64,000 nucleotides of DNA from NCBI GenBank assembly GCA_017591395.1, contig WEDG01000848.1, forward strand, positions 1 to 64,000. The letters run 5' to 3'. This document shows positions 1-13,400 of this stretch, piece after piece; position 1 is the stretch's first letter, and each line of letters opens with the position of its first letter. The position numbers and the translations under genes were made by a program. A model generated the notes under the pieces. It ran no database searches. It was not told the origin of the DNA and saw nothing but the letters and a program-made list of their open reading frames with translations. Source of the DNA: Schistocephalus solidus. Its lineage: Eukaryota; Platyhelminthes; Cestoda; Diphyllobothriidea; Diphyllobothriidae.

Positions 1-2
1 GC

Positions 3-165
3 TGCGTACTGGCCCCCACCCTCTTCAGTCTTATATTCTCTGTTATGCCGATGGACGCCTACCGTGATGAGCAGTCTGGGAACAGAACTGACGGGCACCT
101 TCTCAACATTCGGAATATGCAGGCTTCAACGCTCGGACGGTGGTCTGATTGCGGGGGTGGGGGAA
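3..165 (+). pseudogene. RTE-clade reverse transcriptase fragment, cut by window edge
   Basis: The first open frame reads CVLAPTLFSLIFSV, then MDAYRDE and TDGHLLN. This is the block just after the RT 'QGCVLAPTLF' motif in RTE-type non-LTR retrotransposons of flatworms and other animals. Only about 54 codons are visible. The upstream RT core lies outside the window, and similarity fades after the MQAST segment near 165, where GC-rich sequence and repeat R1 follow. No catalytic FADD box is present in the visible part. It is a 5'-cut or decayed relic rather than a working gene. The assignment rests on motif recognition, not on an alignment. Confidence 0.7.
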
Positions 166-194
166 GGGGCGGTAGTGAGTTCGACGGCTCATCG

Positions 195-660
195 CATTTT
201 CCTCACTATAAACAATCTGACGCGCTTGAAACTATCACGGTGCGCTAAAAGCCGTGGCTTGGAAGGTTGCCAACTGACGGGATAACTGGGACCGCGTGGT
301 CAGCCCAATGTGTGTTTTGTGTGGAGTGGCTGACTGGTGGACTGAGAGTCAGGCCGCAATGGATCCTTTTTAATGTGGTCTTTATGGCACTCCCACTCCG
401 TGGGATCCGAGCCAGGTGTGGTGGTACGCCCAGGGGCGGCTCCGGCGCGCCAGCCACCTGCACCCTCTCCCATCTCCGGTCTTCTTGACTCTGTCGTGAC
501 ACCGGGCTCAGGTGGGGAGGAGGAGAGAGTGTGGTAGCTGCAGCGCAAGGTTACTATCACTTAAAACTAATTCACGCGCAAGTCACTGTCCCTGCACCAC
601 CTGGTGTGAAGCATACGGTGGACCTCGTCGAAATCGACGGCCGAACTGTCATCAGTAGTG
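195..660 (+). repeat. Unclassified interspersed repeat R1, copy 1
   Basis: This segment shares ordered blocks with three other places in the window (3345-3600, 6100-6560, 37725-37900). Examples are a 'CTATCACGGTG' block, a 'GTGTGTTTTGTGTG' block, 'CGGTCTTCTTGACTCTGTC', and a late 'GTGAAGCATACGGTGGA' block that reads 'GTGAGGCACATGGTGGA' in the 6.1 kb copy. No protein motif is visible. It may be a SINE, a 3' UTR of the adjacent RTE relic, or a non-autonomous DNA element. Edges are approximate. Confidence 0.6.
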
Positions 661-3344
661 GTCGTGAAAATGAAACCGATTGAAGCCATCTCACTCGAGG
701 AAGGCAGACGAAGGCGGCTGGTAATTGATAATACCCGATCAGTAGCGCACCATAACTTCTCTCATTACAGTATTACACGAGACATCTGAAGTCTCTGTCT
801 ATCATTATGGAGTCACGAATACGAGATCCAGATTAAACAATTTTGAACTTTTTGATGTAAAGGGCAAAGCCTTACTGATTAGGAATAGCAAACATTAAGC
901 AGCTGTTGGCGTCTTCACTCCAAGTTCAAAGCGTTATTTTTATCAAATCGGATAACAAGGTGCTCTTAAATATGACGTCCGAGGAGAAACTTGGTCGAAT
1001 TAGCTGCCGAAGCATATAAAGCAAACCCTATACGCAATCTGACGTGGATTGCATCCGTTATACATAAGGTTAGCATGTATGTGTCAGTTTCAGGTGTGCA
1101 GGTGCACTTGAAATGAGGATATGCCTATTCTTATGTTCCAGAGGTTTCAGCTGTGTGCAGCTCTTTCGCTCACCATACAGATCTCCAAAAAGTGATCATC
1201 AAAACCCAAATCGGCGAAATCGAAACAAGAAACTAACAAGAGCATTTCAGAGGCCTACGGAGTACCTAAGCTACACGAACGCCTGCAGAACAGAAGGAGA
1301 CCGTTCGAACATCGGCACCGTGGTTCTCATTGTCTGAAGCGGAATCCACCACCTGAGATGTCATTGTGGAGCGGTACAGTCCTAAAATTCCCAACTCTGG
1401 TCAGCGATTCGATGGTCTACCAAAACTCCTGCCCTTGCTGTTCCGACGACAAAGTCGTACGGGAATGCGGACTCTAGACTACTGAACACGTGGTTTTGGT
1501 GCCCAAACAGAGAATTACTCTTTCGTACAACGGGAAATTGAGAGCCACGAAGAGTCATGAACCAGATGTCAAAGCGGGAACCACGTATATTTTTCTACCT
1601 GTGTGAGGTTGTTCACGCTATCCAAGTAACCTTGTTATTTTATGAGGAGCAATAAAAATGGTAAGGTATCGGTATCTTATAGCCAGTTAAGATATATGAA
1701 GGCCCTAAAACGGCGGGCAAAACCAGACTCGGACAATTTTAAAGACTCCGGAAAAATGGAGAATATCGAGGGTTGTTATCAGAGCATCTTCCGTATGAGT
1801 GAGGTTAAGAAGTATTTAAAACGCCCGCAAACGGTCAGTGGAGGCGATTGAAGATAGCAGGACCAGGAAACCCATTACTTCAAATATTTTGTTCCCTTAG
1901 CATGAGAGTAAAAAAGCTAAATTTTCTATGGGACTAGTTAGCACATTTCGATATAGTGACAGCATCTTTTATATGATGAAGAGTATTTCCTGACGTTAAC
2001 GTACTCATAAAAATAGAAGAAGCGTTTTTCTCAAATCTTCTTGGTCATCTTGATGTATGCAAAATATCCATAGAACACATTTATTGGAAATAGTTAACGG
2101 CATAAGAAGTGGAATGCGCGATTTTATGTGTGTTTTATGTATGTTTTAAACCTCCTGCTTTCATTTGGACTAAATAACGTGAAAATGCTTAATTTGTCAA
2201 ATCACAGCATACAATGGCACTTACTGGGTTGGAGATAGTTGTACATCGTCTGTCTAAAAGCACCATAGTACTCATCACATTCTGTCAAAAAGAAATGGTT
2301 ACCATGGCGACGGAGAGTTTTATATCCCTCGGCTGAACTTTCAGCTCTGGCTTCTTTCCGATGTATAATTGGGTGTCGCATAAGAGACCGCTCTCATAGT
2401 GTGCCCATGTCCATCGCGGAGTCAGTCTCTCTGCCGGTCCGTCTTCGGGCGGGCCTGGTTTCCGTGACTGAGCCAACTGCGGTGTCGGGGGAGGGGGAGC
2501 AGAAAGATGTAGAAGCGAGGATGTAGAAGCGGGCAGTTCTGTACGCCTAATGTTCTGCCAAATGAGTGCGGTATTTTGTTGACTTTCACGCTCTCACTCG
2601 GAGCGTAAATCCGCAGAGCAGTGCAGAAGACTAAGATTAGAACTCTGCATCTTAATTGGAGGAGTGAAAAAAAGCTACCCCAAATGCAATTAAAAAGCTA
2701 GTTTAGGAGTGTGATTAATGCTTCCCGAGTTACGAGTTAAATCAGACTGGTAGGCAAAATTGAAATGTCTTACTATTACGACTTTTTACCTCAGCTAGAG
2801 AGTTGTAGGTTTTGAAACAAAACTTCTACCGGAAAGCCGGTATGGCAAAATGAGTTTCCGTAGCATAGTTCTATGGAGTCGAATTTCATGTAAGTAATCT
2901 CCACTAACTAAAACCGCATTTACGAATTTCGGCACATTTTTGTGAAGGTCAATACATGTATCATGTTATCTAAGCTGTGTTAACCTAAGTAATAGCTAAA
3001 AGATTTAAGAAGTGGACAATTTTGTTGTGTTAAAAACAATTTTATGGAACAGTTGACAACATTCTAGAAACAAATGAAGCGTCTTCCAAAAAAAACGACT
3101 AACATTCACACCAACATCAAAACAAAAACGAAAACGCCTAGCGACCCTTTCCAAGAGCTCCAATTTCACAACTTAGTTTTTGTCCCAATTCATGGAAATT
3201 GCCGAATTACGTGTGCAACATGATCAGCAGGATTTGGGTTCAATCGGTAAAAAACCGCGATTTTGAACTGTAGGAGCTTGCATCTCCATCCGCAAAACAA
3301 ACACAGAGAGAGCATTTGCTGTCAGGCAGTGCCTAACAGACTGA
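661..3344. other. No gene recognised
   Basis: Only short open frames (up to about 85 codons on either strand) with no recognisable domain, splice pattern or repeat occur here. A GC-richer patch around 2300-2480 carries a minus-strand frame without motif. I see nothing I can support as a feature. Confidence 0.5.
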
Positions 3345-3600
3345 CCAGGCTTTCTAATCGGGATTGTGGTGGCACACCTAGATGCAAGTTTACACCGTGC
3401 CAGTCACCTACGCCTGATCCTACATCCGGCCCTTTTTGACTCTGTCACAACACCCTGCCGAGAAGGGTGAGGGAGTGTAGCAGATGCTGCGCAAGTCTAG
3501 AATCCCTAAAAACTAATTCACTCGCAAGTCATCCTTCCTGCGTCCACCCTGCTGTGAGGTACGCGGCGATCCTCACCGGAGACGATGTCCGAGTTGTCAG
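3345..3600 (+). repeat. Repeat R1, copy 2 (partial)
   Basis: It matches the later half of the R1 unit: 'GACTCTGTC', then 'GAGGGAGTGTAGCAGATGC', 'CTAATTCACTCGCAAGTCA' and 'GCTGTGAGGTACGCGG', in the same order and spacing as at 480-620 and 6405-6530. It is diverged by many substitutions and small indels. Confidence 0.55.
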
Positions 3601-6095
3601 GGTTTCGTATAGTACATTAGAAAAATACATGGATATAGGAGCGAGGTGTGTAAAAATGGCGCTTTAATGCGACATTACGTATCTCCGCAAACGACGAGGA
3701 ATCACGGTACCTATACCGAGACCTCTACGGTGTTAATGCCGAGGGTGGAAAAAAATGCTGTATACCAACCAAAGGGGCAGCTAAATTGACTCGGAATGGT
3801 AATTGGTGGCTAGTCATACCCAAACCACAAGCCGGAAGGCCCCGGACCTCAAACCCCGGGTCCACGTACTGTCGACTTTGGTCGGAACTGATTAGAAGTC
3901 ACTTGGAAGTAAAGTTCACTGATCTAGCCTGACTGCAGGACGAACTATGAAATTTTTCTTTTGGCTTTGGAGATCAGCAAATGGAACTGATCACACGATA
4001 GAAGGAAACCGATAAGGAAGAGGAATTACTGACGGTTCAATGAACACAGCAAGTTTTGAGCCCCGAGTCTTTCTGACTTAGAATAGCCTGCGAACTGCCT
4101 TTTGTTTATCAGTAGTACTTCTCCATTACTAATTGAGCTCCGCTGCACCGTCACCTACACTGATTTCGATTTTCTAAAATAATAACGAAAAGGAAGACAC
4201 TCCAGTGCATTAGAACCAATATTTGCAACACTACCTCAACAGTATACACTTCCATTTACACGAATAAATTGAACGCCCATATGTGGCGGACACCAAATCG
4301 TGTTTTCCGAAACAATTAATCAAGGCCTAAATTGTTTTGAAGTCGCAAAATTGCACTAAATTGTTTCATGGCGTCCGCCTTCCACACAGTTCGTATAGCT
4401 GGTCCCCGTTGAACAAATCGTGGCAATTGAGGTTTCCTTCAGGAGTTAACTAATTTTACCAGTACAGTTTTTTCATCTGAGTATTCCTACGAGTCTGTTC
4501 ATTGGGTTCTGCTTTCAGCTGTTTCATTCAGTAATGAAATATTTTTTTCGTAAATTGCTGCGCTTATGTCTCAGAAGAGTATGATCATTGGAAGTGCCCC
4601 TTAGGTCTCATAGAAAGGCGACGCATTTCAACAATGCCGATTCAACCGACATGACTCCATGGCACAATCGATGCATTGCGAAAAGCATTCAGGTGCTCAG
4701 GCGGGCGTTAGCACAATTGACTCGACAATACAAGAGACTTGGGAGTGAAAACATCGGTTAAACTGTGAAATCCCCGGAGGGCAACGAGAGATTCCAAGTA
4801 ACCGTTCAGGCAAAGGGTTATTTCGCGTTTTGCGTTTCACATTCACATGTAATAAAATCCAGAGGTATGATTATTCACAAAATTCTCTGCTCAACTTAGA
4901 CAAGGCAGTATGGGGCGCATCGATCAGCCAAAAAGGGACCCAGCAAAGCTAGTTTGCAGTAAGTGCGACCCTCAGCGTTTGCAGGCCTACTGAAAGGCAG
5001 TATACGCGATCTGTTTTTCTCTTTGATCGAACTAAGGTGCGTGCACGCATGTGCGTGAGGTAGCAGATGAGTTATAATCAATCAAACTTACGGAAGACAG
5101 CAACGTCAAGGTCAGAAACAAGCGCGACCACAGACACCGCCAACGACAAAAACAGAAACCTGCACACTCGCAATCACCCCTCCCCCGCCCTCGTAAAAGT
5201 CTGTGAAAGCGCTGTCTACTCAGGCATAGTGAGACCAAGTTGAAAAACCTCGATCGAGTCTCAAGACACGTCCTAAGTGAGTCATTACCGCATCGCAAAC
5301 TGTAAGAAGCCTGCAATCAGCACCAACGCCTACGCATGGGAGCTCAATCATGGGTGAAAAAATGCTTCAAAACGCAAAGTTACCTTAAGGGCATCATTGA
5401 GGGCACCATGACGTAGATGGGTTTTGAGCATCACGTTGTAGCGCTTTTCGGCTTTTGTCAAGTGTTCAGTCCTAGAAGTTCGGATCTGCGACACCCAAAG
5501 TCATTACGCCTTACCTCTTCTTCACAATCACCTTTACGTTATTTATGGTGTAGAGAGTAGTATCGAAGATTCCAATCTACAATTGGAGAAAGAGGATCGT
5601 GTCCAAAGAATACTAAAGACTATTCCATTTTTGGTTACAAATCAGCACACCGGGGTTGAAAGTTGAATTTATCACAGCTAAACATCATGCTTAGAAAAAG
5701 CTAACCATGAGAAAACCAGTCGCGATTTAAAAATTTTTTTAGTTAAGAGGGTTTTCATAGATAACTGCTGAATATTAAAGTGCTGAGTTGAACGTGTGCT
5801 CATACGGCAGTTGCATGCACTTGCTTGTGAATTTCATAAAATGTATGAAGTTGTCATCTTATATGCACTTCTGCTTCAGGAAAACTGGATTTCAGGGTTT
5901 TACGTTACTTCTACATTTATAGGGAAGAATAGTTGATTTGAAAATTCGCGTGTTGTGATAGGGTCAGGTCATTTGTGGTACGCGTAGACGAGTTTTAGAA
6001 TTTTCTCACCCACTTGCGCCTAATTCTCGTATTAGATGACTAACCGGCTCAGACAGCGAACGGTGACTGGAGAGGGAGCGAAGATTGCAATAGAA
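3601..6095. other. No gene recognised
   Basis: No open frame above about 95 codons and no domain is visible. A CCCCGGACCTC-type palindromic patch near 3840 is the only local structure noted. Nothing else is supportable. Confidence 0.5.
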
Positions 6096-6099
6096 TCTG

Positions 6100-6560
6100 G
6101 CGCTCAGCATATTCCTTATTATAAACCATCTGACAAGGTTGAAACTATCACATGGCTTAGGAGGCTGCCAAATGCCAGCATATCCTGGTTCTCCTCTCAG
6201 GACGGAGAGAGTAAGGTGGTAATGGCTCCTGCTCAAGGTGGCCTCTATGGCAATTCCCCTCGATTGGGATCCGAATTGCCCCTCCCATTTCTTGTTTGTC
6301 TACAAAACCTGGTCCATCGTGCAAGGACCAGACGCGTGTGACACGCATTGACGCACTGCCAAGCTTTGTCAGTCACGGCGCCCAATCTCGCCTCCGGTCT
6401 TCTTGACTCTGTCTTGGTACGGATCTTAGGCGGGCGAGAATGTGTTAGATACCGCACAAGTCTACTCCCATTAGCACTACAAGTCACCGTCTCTATGCCC
6501 ACTGCGCTGTGAGGCACATGGTGGATAGTATCGTTCAAGATGGTCTCACTGTTACCTTTA
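6100..6560 (+). repeat. Repeat R1, copy 3
   Basis: This is a collinear match to copy 1: 'TATAAACCATCTGACAAGG', 'GAAACTATCACATGGC', 'GGAGGCTGCCAA', 'CCTCCGGTCTTCTTGACTCT' and 'GCTGTGAGGCACATGGTGGA'. It preserves the whole order of blocks seen at 195-660 with moderate divergence. It is a dispersed direct repeat, with all four copies on the plus strand. Confidence 0.6.
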
Positions 6561-9198
6561 TGTTAGCCGAACTATATTTCAGTGCTATAAATTACTCCTT
6601 CATATTTATTAGGAATAGTTCAAATAATGGATTGGGGTAATGCGGTTAACATGGCCTTCATACTCTTCTCATCATCTGTTGCACTTCCAGTCAACAGGAT
6701 TCTTTAGGTTCGTTTCTTGCGATCGATAAATTACTTTGTCAGCCCTTTAGAAGATATGAAGCACTAGAATTAAACGCCAGCTGATGCACTGTCAAAAGTA
6801 CGTAGAGAATTATCCTAAATTTGAAAAGCAGTGTGGGAAGTTTTGGTACCAGTGCAGTTAGGTACTCGCAGATAGCGATTTATTGCTTCACCAAATTATA
6901 CGATTAGGTAGTAAAAAAGCATGCAGACGTGAATCGTCAGTTGCTAGCTTAATAGGAGCCACAGGTCACCTGCACTCCAATCTCAGAAACTGGGAGACCT
7001 AAGATCTAGACCAGGGTTCGGCTGGTCATCAAAGAACCATCCAAACAACTGAACCATTGGGCTTACGCCCCATCACTGATGACAGCAAACGTTCGGCATC
7101 ACGTGCAAGTGAATGCGAACCGATCGGTGAAACAGTACATCCATACGATGAGTTGATTGCTAAAAGATTCGGTGTAAGATGTCCACAGTTTGTATTATAA
7201 CCCGGTAAAACTATGTTTAGCACCATACCTTCAAAAATATTTTCGTCCCATGGATTTATTGTATGCGATAATGGAAAGAGGTTTGCTGGAGCGCGGTTTT
7301 ATATCATAAAACGTATCTAAATATGCATAATTTGACAGCCATTTTAGTCGGAGGCTCGCAGACTTCCTTATTTTACCGTCCTCGGTTTCCATAGTCTCCA
7401 CCACCAACGACATGCTAAATAACCCCTTAAATCGCAGGATTTTACGACATGCCAACCAAAACTCTGAAATATGTTTTCAATTCAAACAAATCACTTATGT
7501 AGGTTTGTCGAAATAGGATGTGGCCTTTTAAAAGAACTTCTTTCTTACCGCCTGCAGAGGGTTCGTTCTGCAAAACATGGCTACTTAAGTTGCATGCAAT
7601 CTTTTGATTGATTTTCGATGTTCTTATTCCTTCGCACAGGAAAATATTATTTATTGTACTCTTTTGATAATAAATTACTTATTCTTCGAATTGTAAACTT
7701 GAAAAAATTGTGTTTTGCGGTTTAAAATATTTCTAATTATGAGATTTTTAAACCTAGCCAATTTTAGAAACCTGCTGCCTTCTCGGATAAAACCCTCAAA
7801 AACAGGCGGTGGGTGTGCCACTACAGCTCCGCGCATGCTGGCTCTCTCTCATACACAGTGGCTGCAGGCGACGAGGTAGCAGCCCTGGCCAGTGAGGTGG
7901 ATGCAGCCCTGACGTGTGTATAGGTTTAGTTTACAATGAAGCAGAGCTGCGATGTACCTGTCTTGGCACCGACGGTCGCAGGTGAGAGTAACGCAGTTAC
8001 TGTCAAAGCTAGACGGCACTTTATGCACGAATTGAAGATTACACATATCAGGCTCCAGTGAGGGGACGAAGGCTCCGCTAACATTAAAGCGGATTTTGAA
8101 GGCATCCACCTGTTACCACCTTACGTCGCGAGGTCATGGTCCCGACTGGCAGAGTGTAAGCCACTGAACGAACACGGTTGATGCATTCGGCGACAACTAG
8201 TCAACGTCAAATTTTAGAATGTCTGTACTTTTTAAAAGACCTACTGAGTTTTAACTCCTTGAGTCACCAAGGTGTGAGAAATAGCCTACATGTTCTAATG
8301 GTCAATTAATTTTTTTAGAGAGATACAAAAAAGAAAGAGAGATCGCTTTATTTTGAAAGTATCACCTCATTTCTAATATAGTACGGAGGAAGTTTTACAG
8401 CTTACTGGCTACTCTAGTAACATGGATATTTCAGATTATGATGTGAATTATACAGCATCATCACGAACGTTCTCACCGTCAAGGCTGGTGGCTGAAAAGG
8501 GTTTAGGCACTGTTAGTGCTAACCTTAGGTTGATCCAATCTGAAGTATACGCGGTCAGTGAAACTGATCGTATATGCTCCCCTGAACATGGCAAGTATTG
8601 GGGAGTCTTTACTCGCATAAAAATCCTGCATTCTTTCATCTGTTGAAGATGAACCCTAATCCTCTTTGATCCTGCTCCTCTCCGCTTTTGTTTGAATTCC
8701 TATCAGCCGCTTTCGACAGGATTGACGATGGCGGATTTACTGAAGTTTGCAAAGCTAATGAGAAACTGCATTCTTCGTCTACACTTGCTTCCTAACGAGC
8801 AACATCTTACTTGCCTGAAAGACTTGCTTTTCCCATGCAAACGCCTGAGTTGCACAGAGCAGGGAGGTTATATTCCAAATAGCCAGGGCTCAGTAGCCAT
8901 ATCGAGCAAAAAATGGTGAGTAGATTTCTCCCCCTCCCACGGCCGGTCGCCGCATCAATTTCAGGGGCGACAACATTTTATACTTCTTACAGAAGAAACG
9001 TTGTTCAAGACCCATTCGTATTCTGCCGTTGTGGACAGGAGCCGACTGAGCCCCGTAAACAAATCTACGCGCACGATTGGTACAGACGCAGGATTGCAGA
9101 CTGGTATCTGTAGAAAAAATTCCTTTTTAGTTGGAACATTTTTTATTTAAGGGGAGGGATAAAAACTATGAAAGAATTTCAGGTTTAAAATAACTCAC
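6561..9198. other. No gene recognised
   Basis: AT-rich sequence with short frames only. A minus-strand frame of about 86 codons (7849-8109) and a plus-strand frame of about 74 codons (8422-8646) have no recognisable motif or convincing splice sites. Missing 3' exons of the ANKRD13 gene could lie here, but I could not identify any. Confidence 0.4.
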
Positions 9199-9348
9199 CC
9201 GTTCCTTAACAGGATCCTTATTCCAGATGAGTTTCGAGCTCTGTGTCTTGCAGCGCATGCCCTCCGTCTGAACGATCATGTGTACCAGCTCATTTCTAGT
9301 AGCCATGTCGATCGTCTGTTCCAACCAATTGTCATTCGTTTTTGCCAT
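9199..9348 (-). CDS. Candidate coding exon, unknown protein
   Basis: A minus-strand ATG in good context opens a 50-codon stretch. It begins MAKTNDNWLEQ and ends DPVKER exactly at a strong splice donor (GG|GTGAGT), leaving phase 0. Composition is protein-like: charged, helical-looking and low in serine runs. I do not recognise the family. It lies downstream of the resolved ANKRD13 exons on the same strand, so it is either a later exon of that gene or the first exon of another. I could not align it to any conserved ANKRD13 region. The next exon has not been found. Confidence 0.35.
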
Positions 9349-9365
9349 CTTTTTTTAAAAGAAAC

Positions 9366-10474
9366 ATTATTTTAGAGGTTCTCCGTAGTTACGGTATTTA
9401 AGTGCCTAATGAAGAACTCAACGACAGTCCCCCTTGGCTGGCTTTTAGGAGGTCTGTCAAGCAAAAACTGTCGAATGATGCCATAAGGGGACCAAAATGG
9501 AAGCAACTGGGGGTTCTGTTTAGCAGACGCTGAATGGGAGTTCCGCTTCGAAGGAAAGCCGCGCGCAAATGGCCAACGCATCTCCACGTGTCCGTTAGTG
9601 ATGATAGTGGATTTTGAACATCGCGAGACGTGCAATTGAGAACACTGCGTAGGGGGAACAGAGGGGGAAGGGACAGAAAGCGTCTGCTACGAGATGTAGA
9701 AATGACAACCTCCTTGATTCAAGTCGACATCTTTAAGCTGCGAAAATTAACTGGTATCCTCTTCTGTCTTGCTCGTGAGACCCATTTATTATGGCCGAAA
9801 TGACCGCGTTTCGTTCGCCAAATAGTCCACTTATCAAAGTATGGATAGAACTCTCCGTGGCCTCCAAGTTGAACGCACTAAGAAGTACCACATGGCTTTC
9901 GGCAGCAGGAGCATTGGCCCTAAACACCACTGGCGAACTTAAGTAAAAGACAATGGAAAAAAGGTTCAAAACGAAAGTGGTTAGCAGTAGTATCCCGTTA
10001 CCGACTCTGGATAGTGCAGATTTTACGGGAATACTCTGAGGAAGTTGGACTAACGCCTGCGTAATTTAAAGAGGTGCGTTATAAAATGCTAGCTTGCAAC
10101 TGAAAGGTTTCATGGGAAGCCCAAAAAGCCGCAAATTATTCCCTATTGCAGTAGCAATGGACGGAGAAAAGTACATGACAAGCAGAAAAAGAGGGCATGC
10201 CTTCTCCAGAAATGCACAATATTTAAAAAGAAACTTTTAGCCACCGTTTTGGAAGTACACTAGTGTGGGCATACGATAAACAATCCACCAGTACATAACT
10301 TGAACTTTGAAAAGTGGATAAAACAAGGTTGAATCGTTTGCGCATTCCCCTGCCCCCTCCTGCGCAGTATGACAAGCGAAAGTCTATAAGGGGGTCCCTA
10401 TGTCCGCATCTTACCCATTCCTCTGCCATTACATTTTCTGTTAAACTTGCTCGTTGAATTTTAAATAAACTTAC
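9366..10474. other. Unresolved 3' part of the ANKRD13 locus
   Basis: The ANKRD13 reading frame leaves its sixth exon at 10475 through a clear GTAAGT donor. The rest of the family-specific GPCR-chaperone-type region and the UIM-bearing tail must follow at lower coordinates. Several acceptor-like pyrimidine-AG sites occur, for example before 10070 and before 9925. None leads into sequence I can match to the family, so I assign no exon. Confidence 0.4.
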
Positions 10475-13400
10475 GATTCCATCCATAATTTCATAACATT
10501 GCTTTTCGTGGTCCAAAATGCATATGCGCTCATCAAAAGGTTTACTGCCATCCAGCAGGATGCTCAACCTTCCTCGAACCCAGCTTCTGTTGTTGAAGTC
10601 CAATAGGCTCGTGTCCATTCTGAAAAAAATATAACAGTGTGATTAAGCTCACGACTCCCGGGTGGGGCCTCGTAGCTCAGGTAGCTAGAGAGTTAGCTGT
10701 ACTAGAGTCTTCCCCCTTGTTTTCGTGGGTTTGAATCCCACCGAGGTCAGCGAGATTTTCAAAACTGGGTCAAAATATATAAAGAAGAATCGTTAAAGTT
10801 GACCAGGCCCTTAATCAGAATTTCCTACTGAAGGATTCAGCCAATAGCTAAAGTACGTACAGCTGGGACTCGTAAGTAATGTCCATTTTGCCGAAATTCC
10901 TCGGGTTCATTGGTTGGCTATGTCAAAATCGTCAGAGTCCACTATTGGCCCACATTTTATTGTCTACTTAGGTCATTTCAACTGTTATATTTTATTGCGT
11001 TTTCCACGATCACTTCCATTAAAAATAAATGTAAGAAAAATCACTCCTTTTCACTGGAAATCAATGATAGTCAAGGCATACTGAGGCTTAACTTTCATGG
11101 ATAAATAATTATTCCCATACACCAGGTCCTACGACGTAACGATGTTAAACCCTACGTTCCGCAAGTCTGTGTCGAAAACGTACAGCTTCGTTGCACGGGG
11201 AAACACTGGCCGCACTGCCTGGGATACTTGATAACCATGGAATAGGGATCCGTAACGACAACGGTCTCCTCCTACTGAAAACATAGTGGAAAACGTTTTC
11301 CCGATCAGCAGTGCAGTTGGTTGCCTTTCTGACAGCAAGAAAAAGATATGAATGCACATTTGCTTACATCGCTGGCAAATGCTTGGCTATGTGCTTCTAG
11401 GGAGTTGGGATTGCCTTGACGGGCTTGCGACGATGAAGATGGGCGTTACCAAAATCTGCCTCGACCATATATTGATAGTTTCCAAGATGAGGCTGTACAT
11501 AGGCAACTGGAAGCTGCAGCTCATAGACAACACGCAGAGCACACGGAGGGTCTAAACGGCAAAATTCACGCGTACCTAGGGCAATTGTAGCCCTGGAGGA
11601 TAAGGGCATTGACTTCAAAGTAAGGATACGGTGGGATGACATCTACACCACAACTACGGAAGACGTCTGACCACCACAAAGACAATAGGACTAGTTCAAG
11701 GACAAGAGGAGTAGCTCCTGTCGCCCGAAAACGATTGCAGTTACAAAGTCGGTCGGAACTACTGCAGTGCCACAAACTATGCCTCAGTTCCCAAATGCAA
11801 CACAGGCTGTGGAATTTACGAGAAACGTGGTTGACTCACAAGGCCGAGGAAATCAAAGGATTTGTGGAAGTCGTCAGTGCTCACTTCAGTAGGAATTACA
11901 CCTAAAGTCGTAAAAGTCTCAGGGTCTGAAGTAATGAGTCAGAAGCCGTCAAAACATCCCAACCTACCCCTTTGGGGCCAAAAACAGACGTCCTAGAGTG
12001 GCAACCGATGCAGCCATAGAGCATCCGCTATCTCTGTAGCAGACAAATGGCACAAATAATCAGATGTCCAGGGCGTCGATCAAATTCCAGCTGAAGTCTT
12101 TGAACCACACAAAAACTTTCAGATGAACTAAAGTCGCCGACCCGAGACATCTTAACGACCGGGGACAAACTCTTCTCAATTCACAGTATATCATCACCGT
12201 GCACCAGTACAAGAAAACGGGAAAGTAAAAAATCGATGACGCCTCTCAGTTTTGCTGACAAAATCCTTGCCCGTATTCTCGTCAACTACCTGGCCTCACA
12301 AATGCATAAGGGCCTCTTCCAAGAACAGAGTGTAATGGATCCATTAAACGAGGTACTCTTTGTAGCGCCTCAACACCAGAAAAAAAAATGTAAGGGAATT
12401 CGGACCAGTCTTTCTACACCAGTTCTGTTGAGCTCAAAAAGGCCTTCAGCTCTCTAAACTGGGATGTCGGTGGGAAAGCCATAAATAAATCTGAAAACTC
12501 CGATAGGTTCTCTGTGATGACTGCAATAGGGCTCGTTGGCGCTCGTAACGAAGGGCAGATTAACATCAGAAAACTTCTCCGTGATAAATTGGAGGAAGCA
12601 GGATTGTGTACTTGCTCCAAACTGGTTCAGTTGGAAGTCTTCTGTAATGCTAATGAACACATATAGTGAAGAAAAATCTAGGATAGACAGCAACTAACGA
12701 ACTGGCAAGAGGCCTTTCAATATCTAGATGCAGACCATCACGAGGATAAACGACCTCTCAGAGGCAATCGACAAGGGAAAAGCAGTGATAGTCATGCCTC
12801 TGCCGACACCAGATACAAAGTATGCCAAACCACTCTTATTCAGGAAGTACAAGATATTCAAACAGCCAAGTTAATTATTGCCCCGATCTTCAGGAATCCA
12901 GTGGATTGTGGGATTTACATTCGTTGGTGAACGCTCACCGATCGCTAACGGAACTCACTCGTTCCACTCTGCATTGAGGCTCACTCTCGAGCCCCGCCTG
13001 CCGGCAGATGCATATTTCCGGCAAACACAAGGGAGACTGTCTTGTCTTTGCTGGAAATATGGATTGTGGGATCTCTGTAGCATCTTTAACACCAAACCGG
13101 CGATGTATAGCTCTGTGGTTATTATGACATTTCCCTAAGGATAGGAAAATCTGACATTTTTAAACAACCAAGTGATCATGCTCATTGTAATTTCCTCAGA
13201 ACGCAATGAGAAAACTTTGAGCAAAGCTTTCGAACAAAGCCTTTTAGGTTCCATCCGAAACTGGAGCTGAAATCAACCAGGTACTGGGAATAAACAAGTA
13301 ATATTCACAGACTGTCAACAGGCAGTGAATATTATAAAAATACTTGATGGTTAACTATACTGACAGCATAGGTACTGAAAGCCCAGGCACGCGTAGTTTG

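Noticed and set aside
9733..9969. Minus-strand 78-codon frame beginning with a hydrophobic segment and containing SPVV
   Set aside because: I considered it as the ANKRD13 exon with the 'LTSPVI' motif, but nothing beyond three residues fits and the adjoining splice phases do not work.
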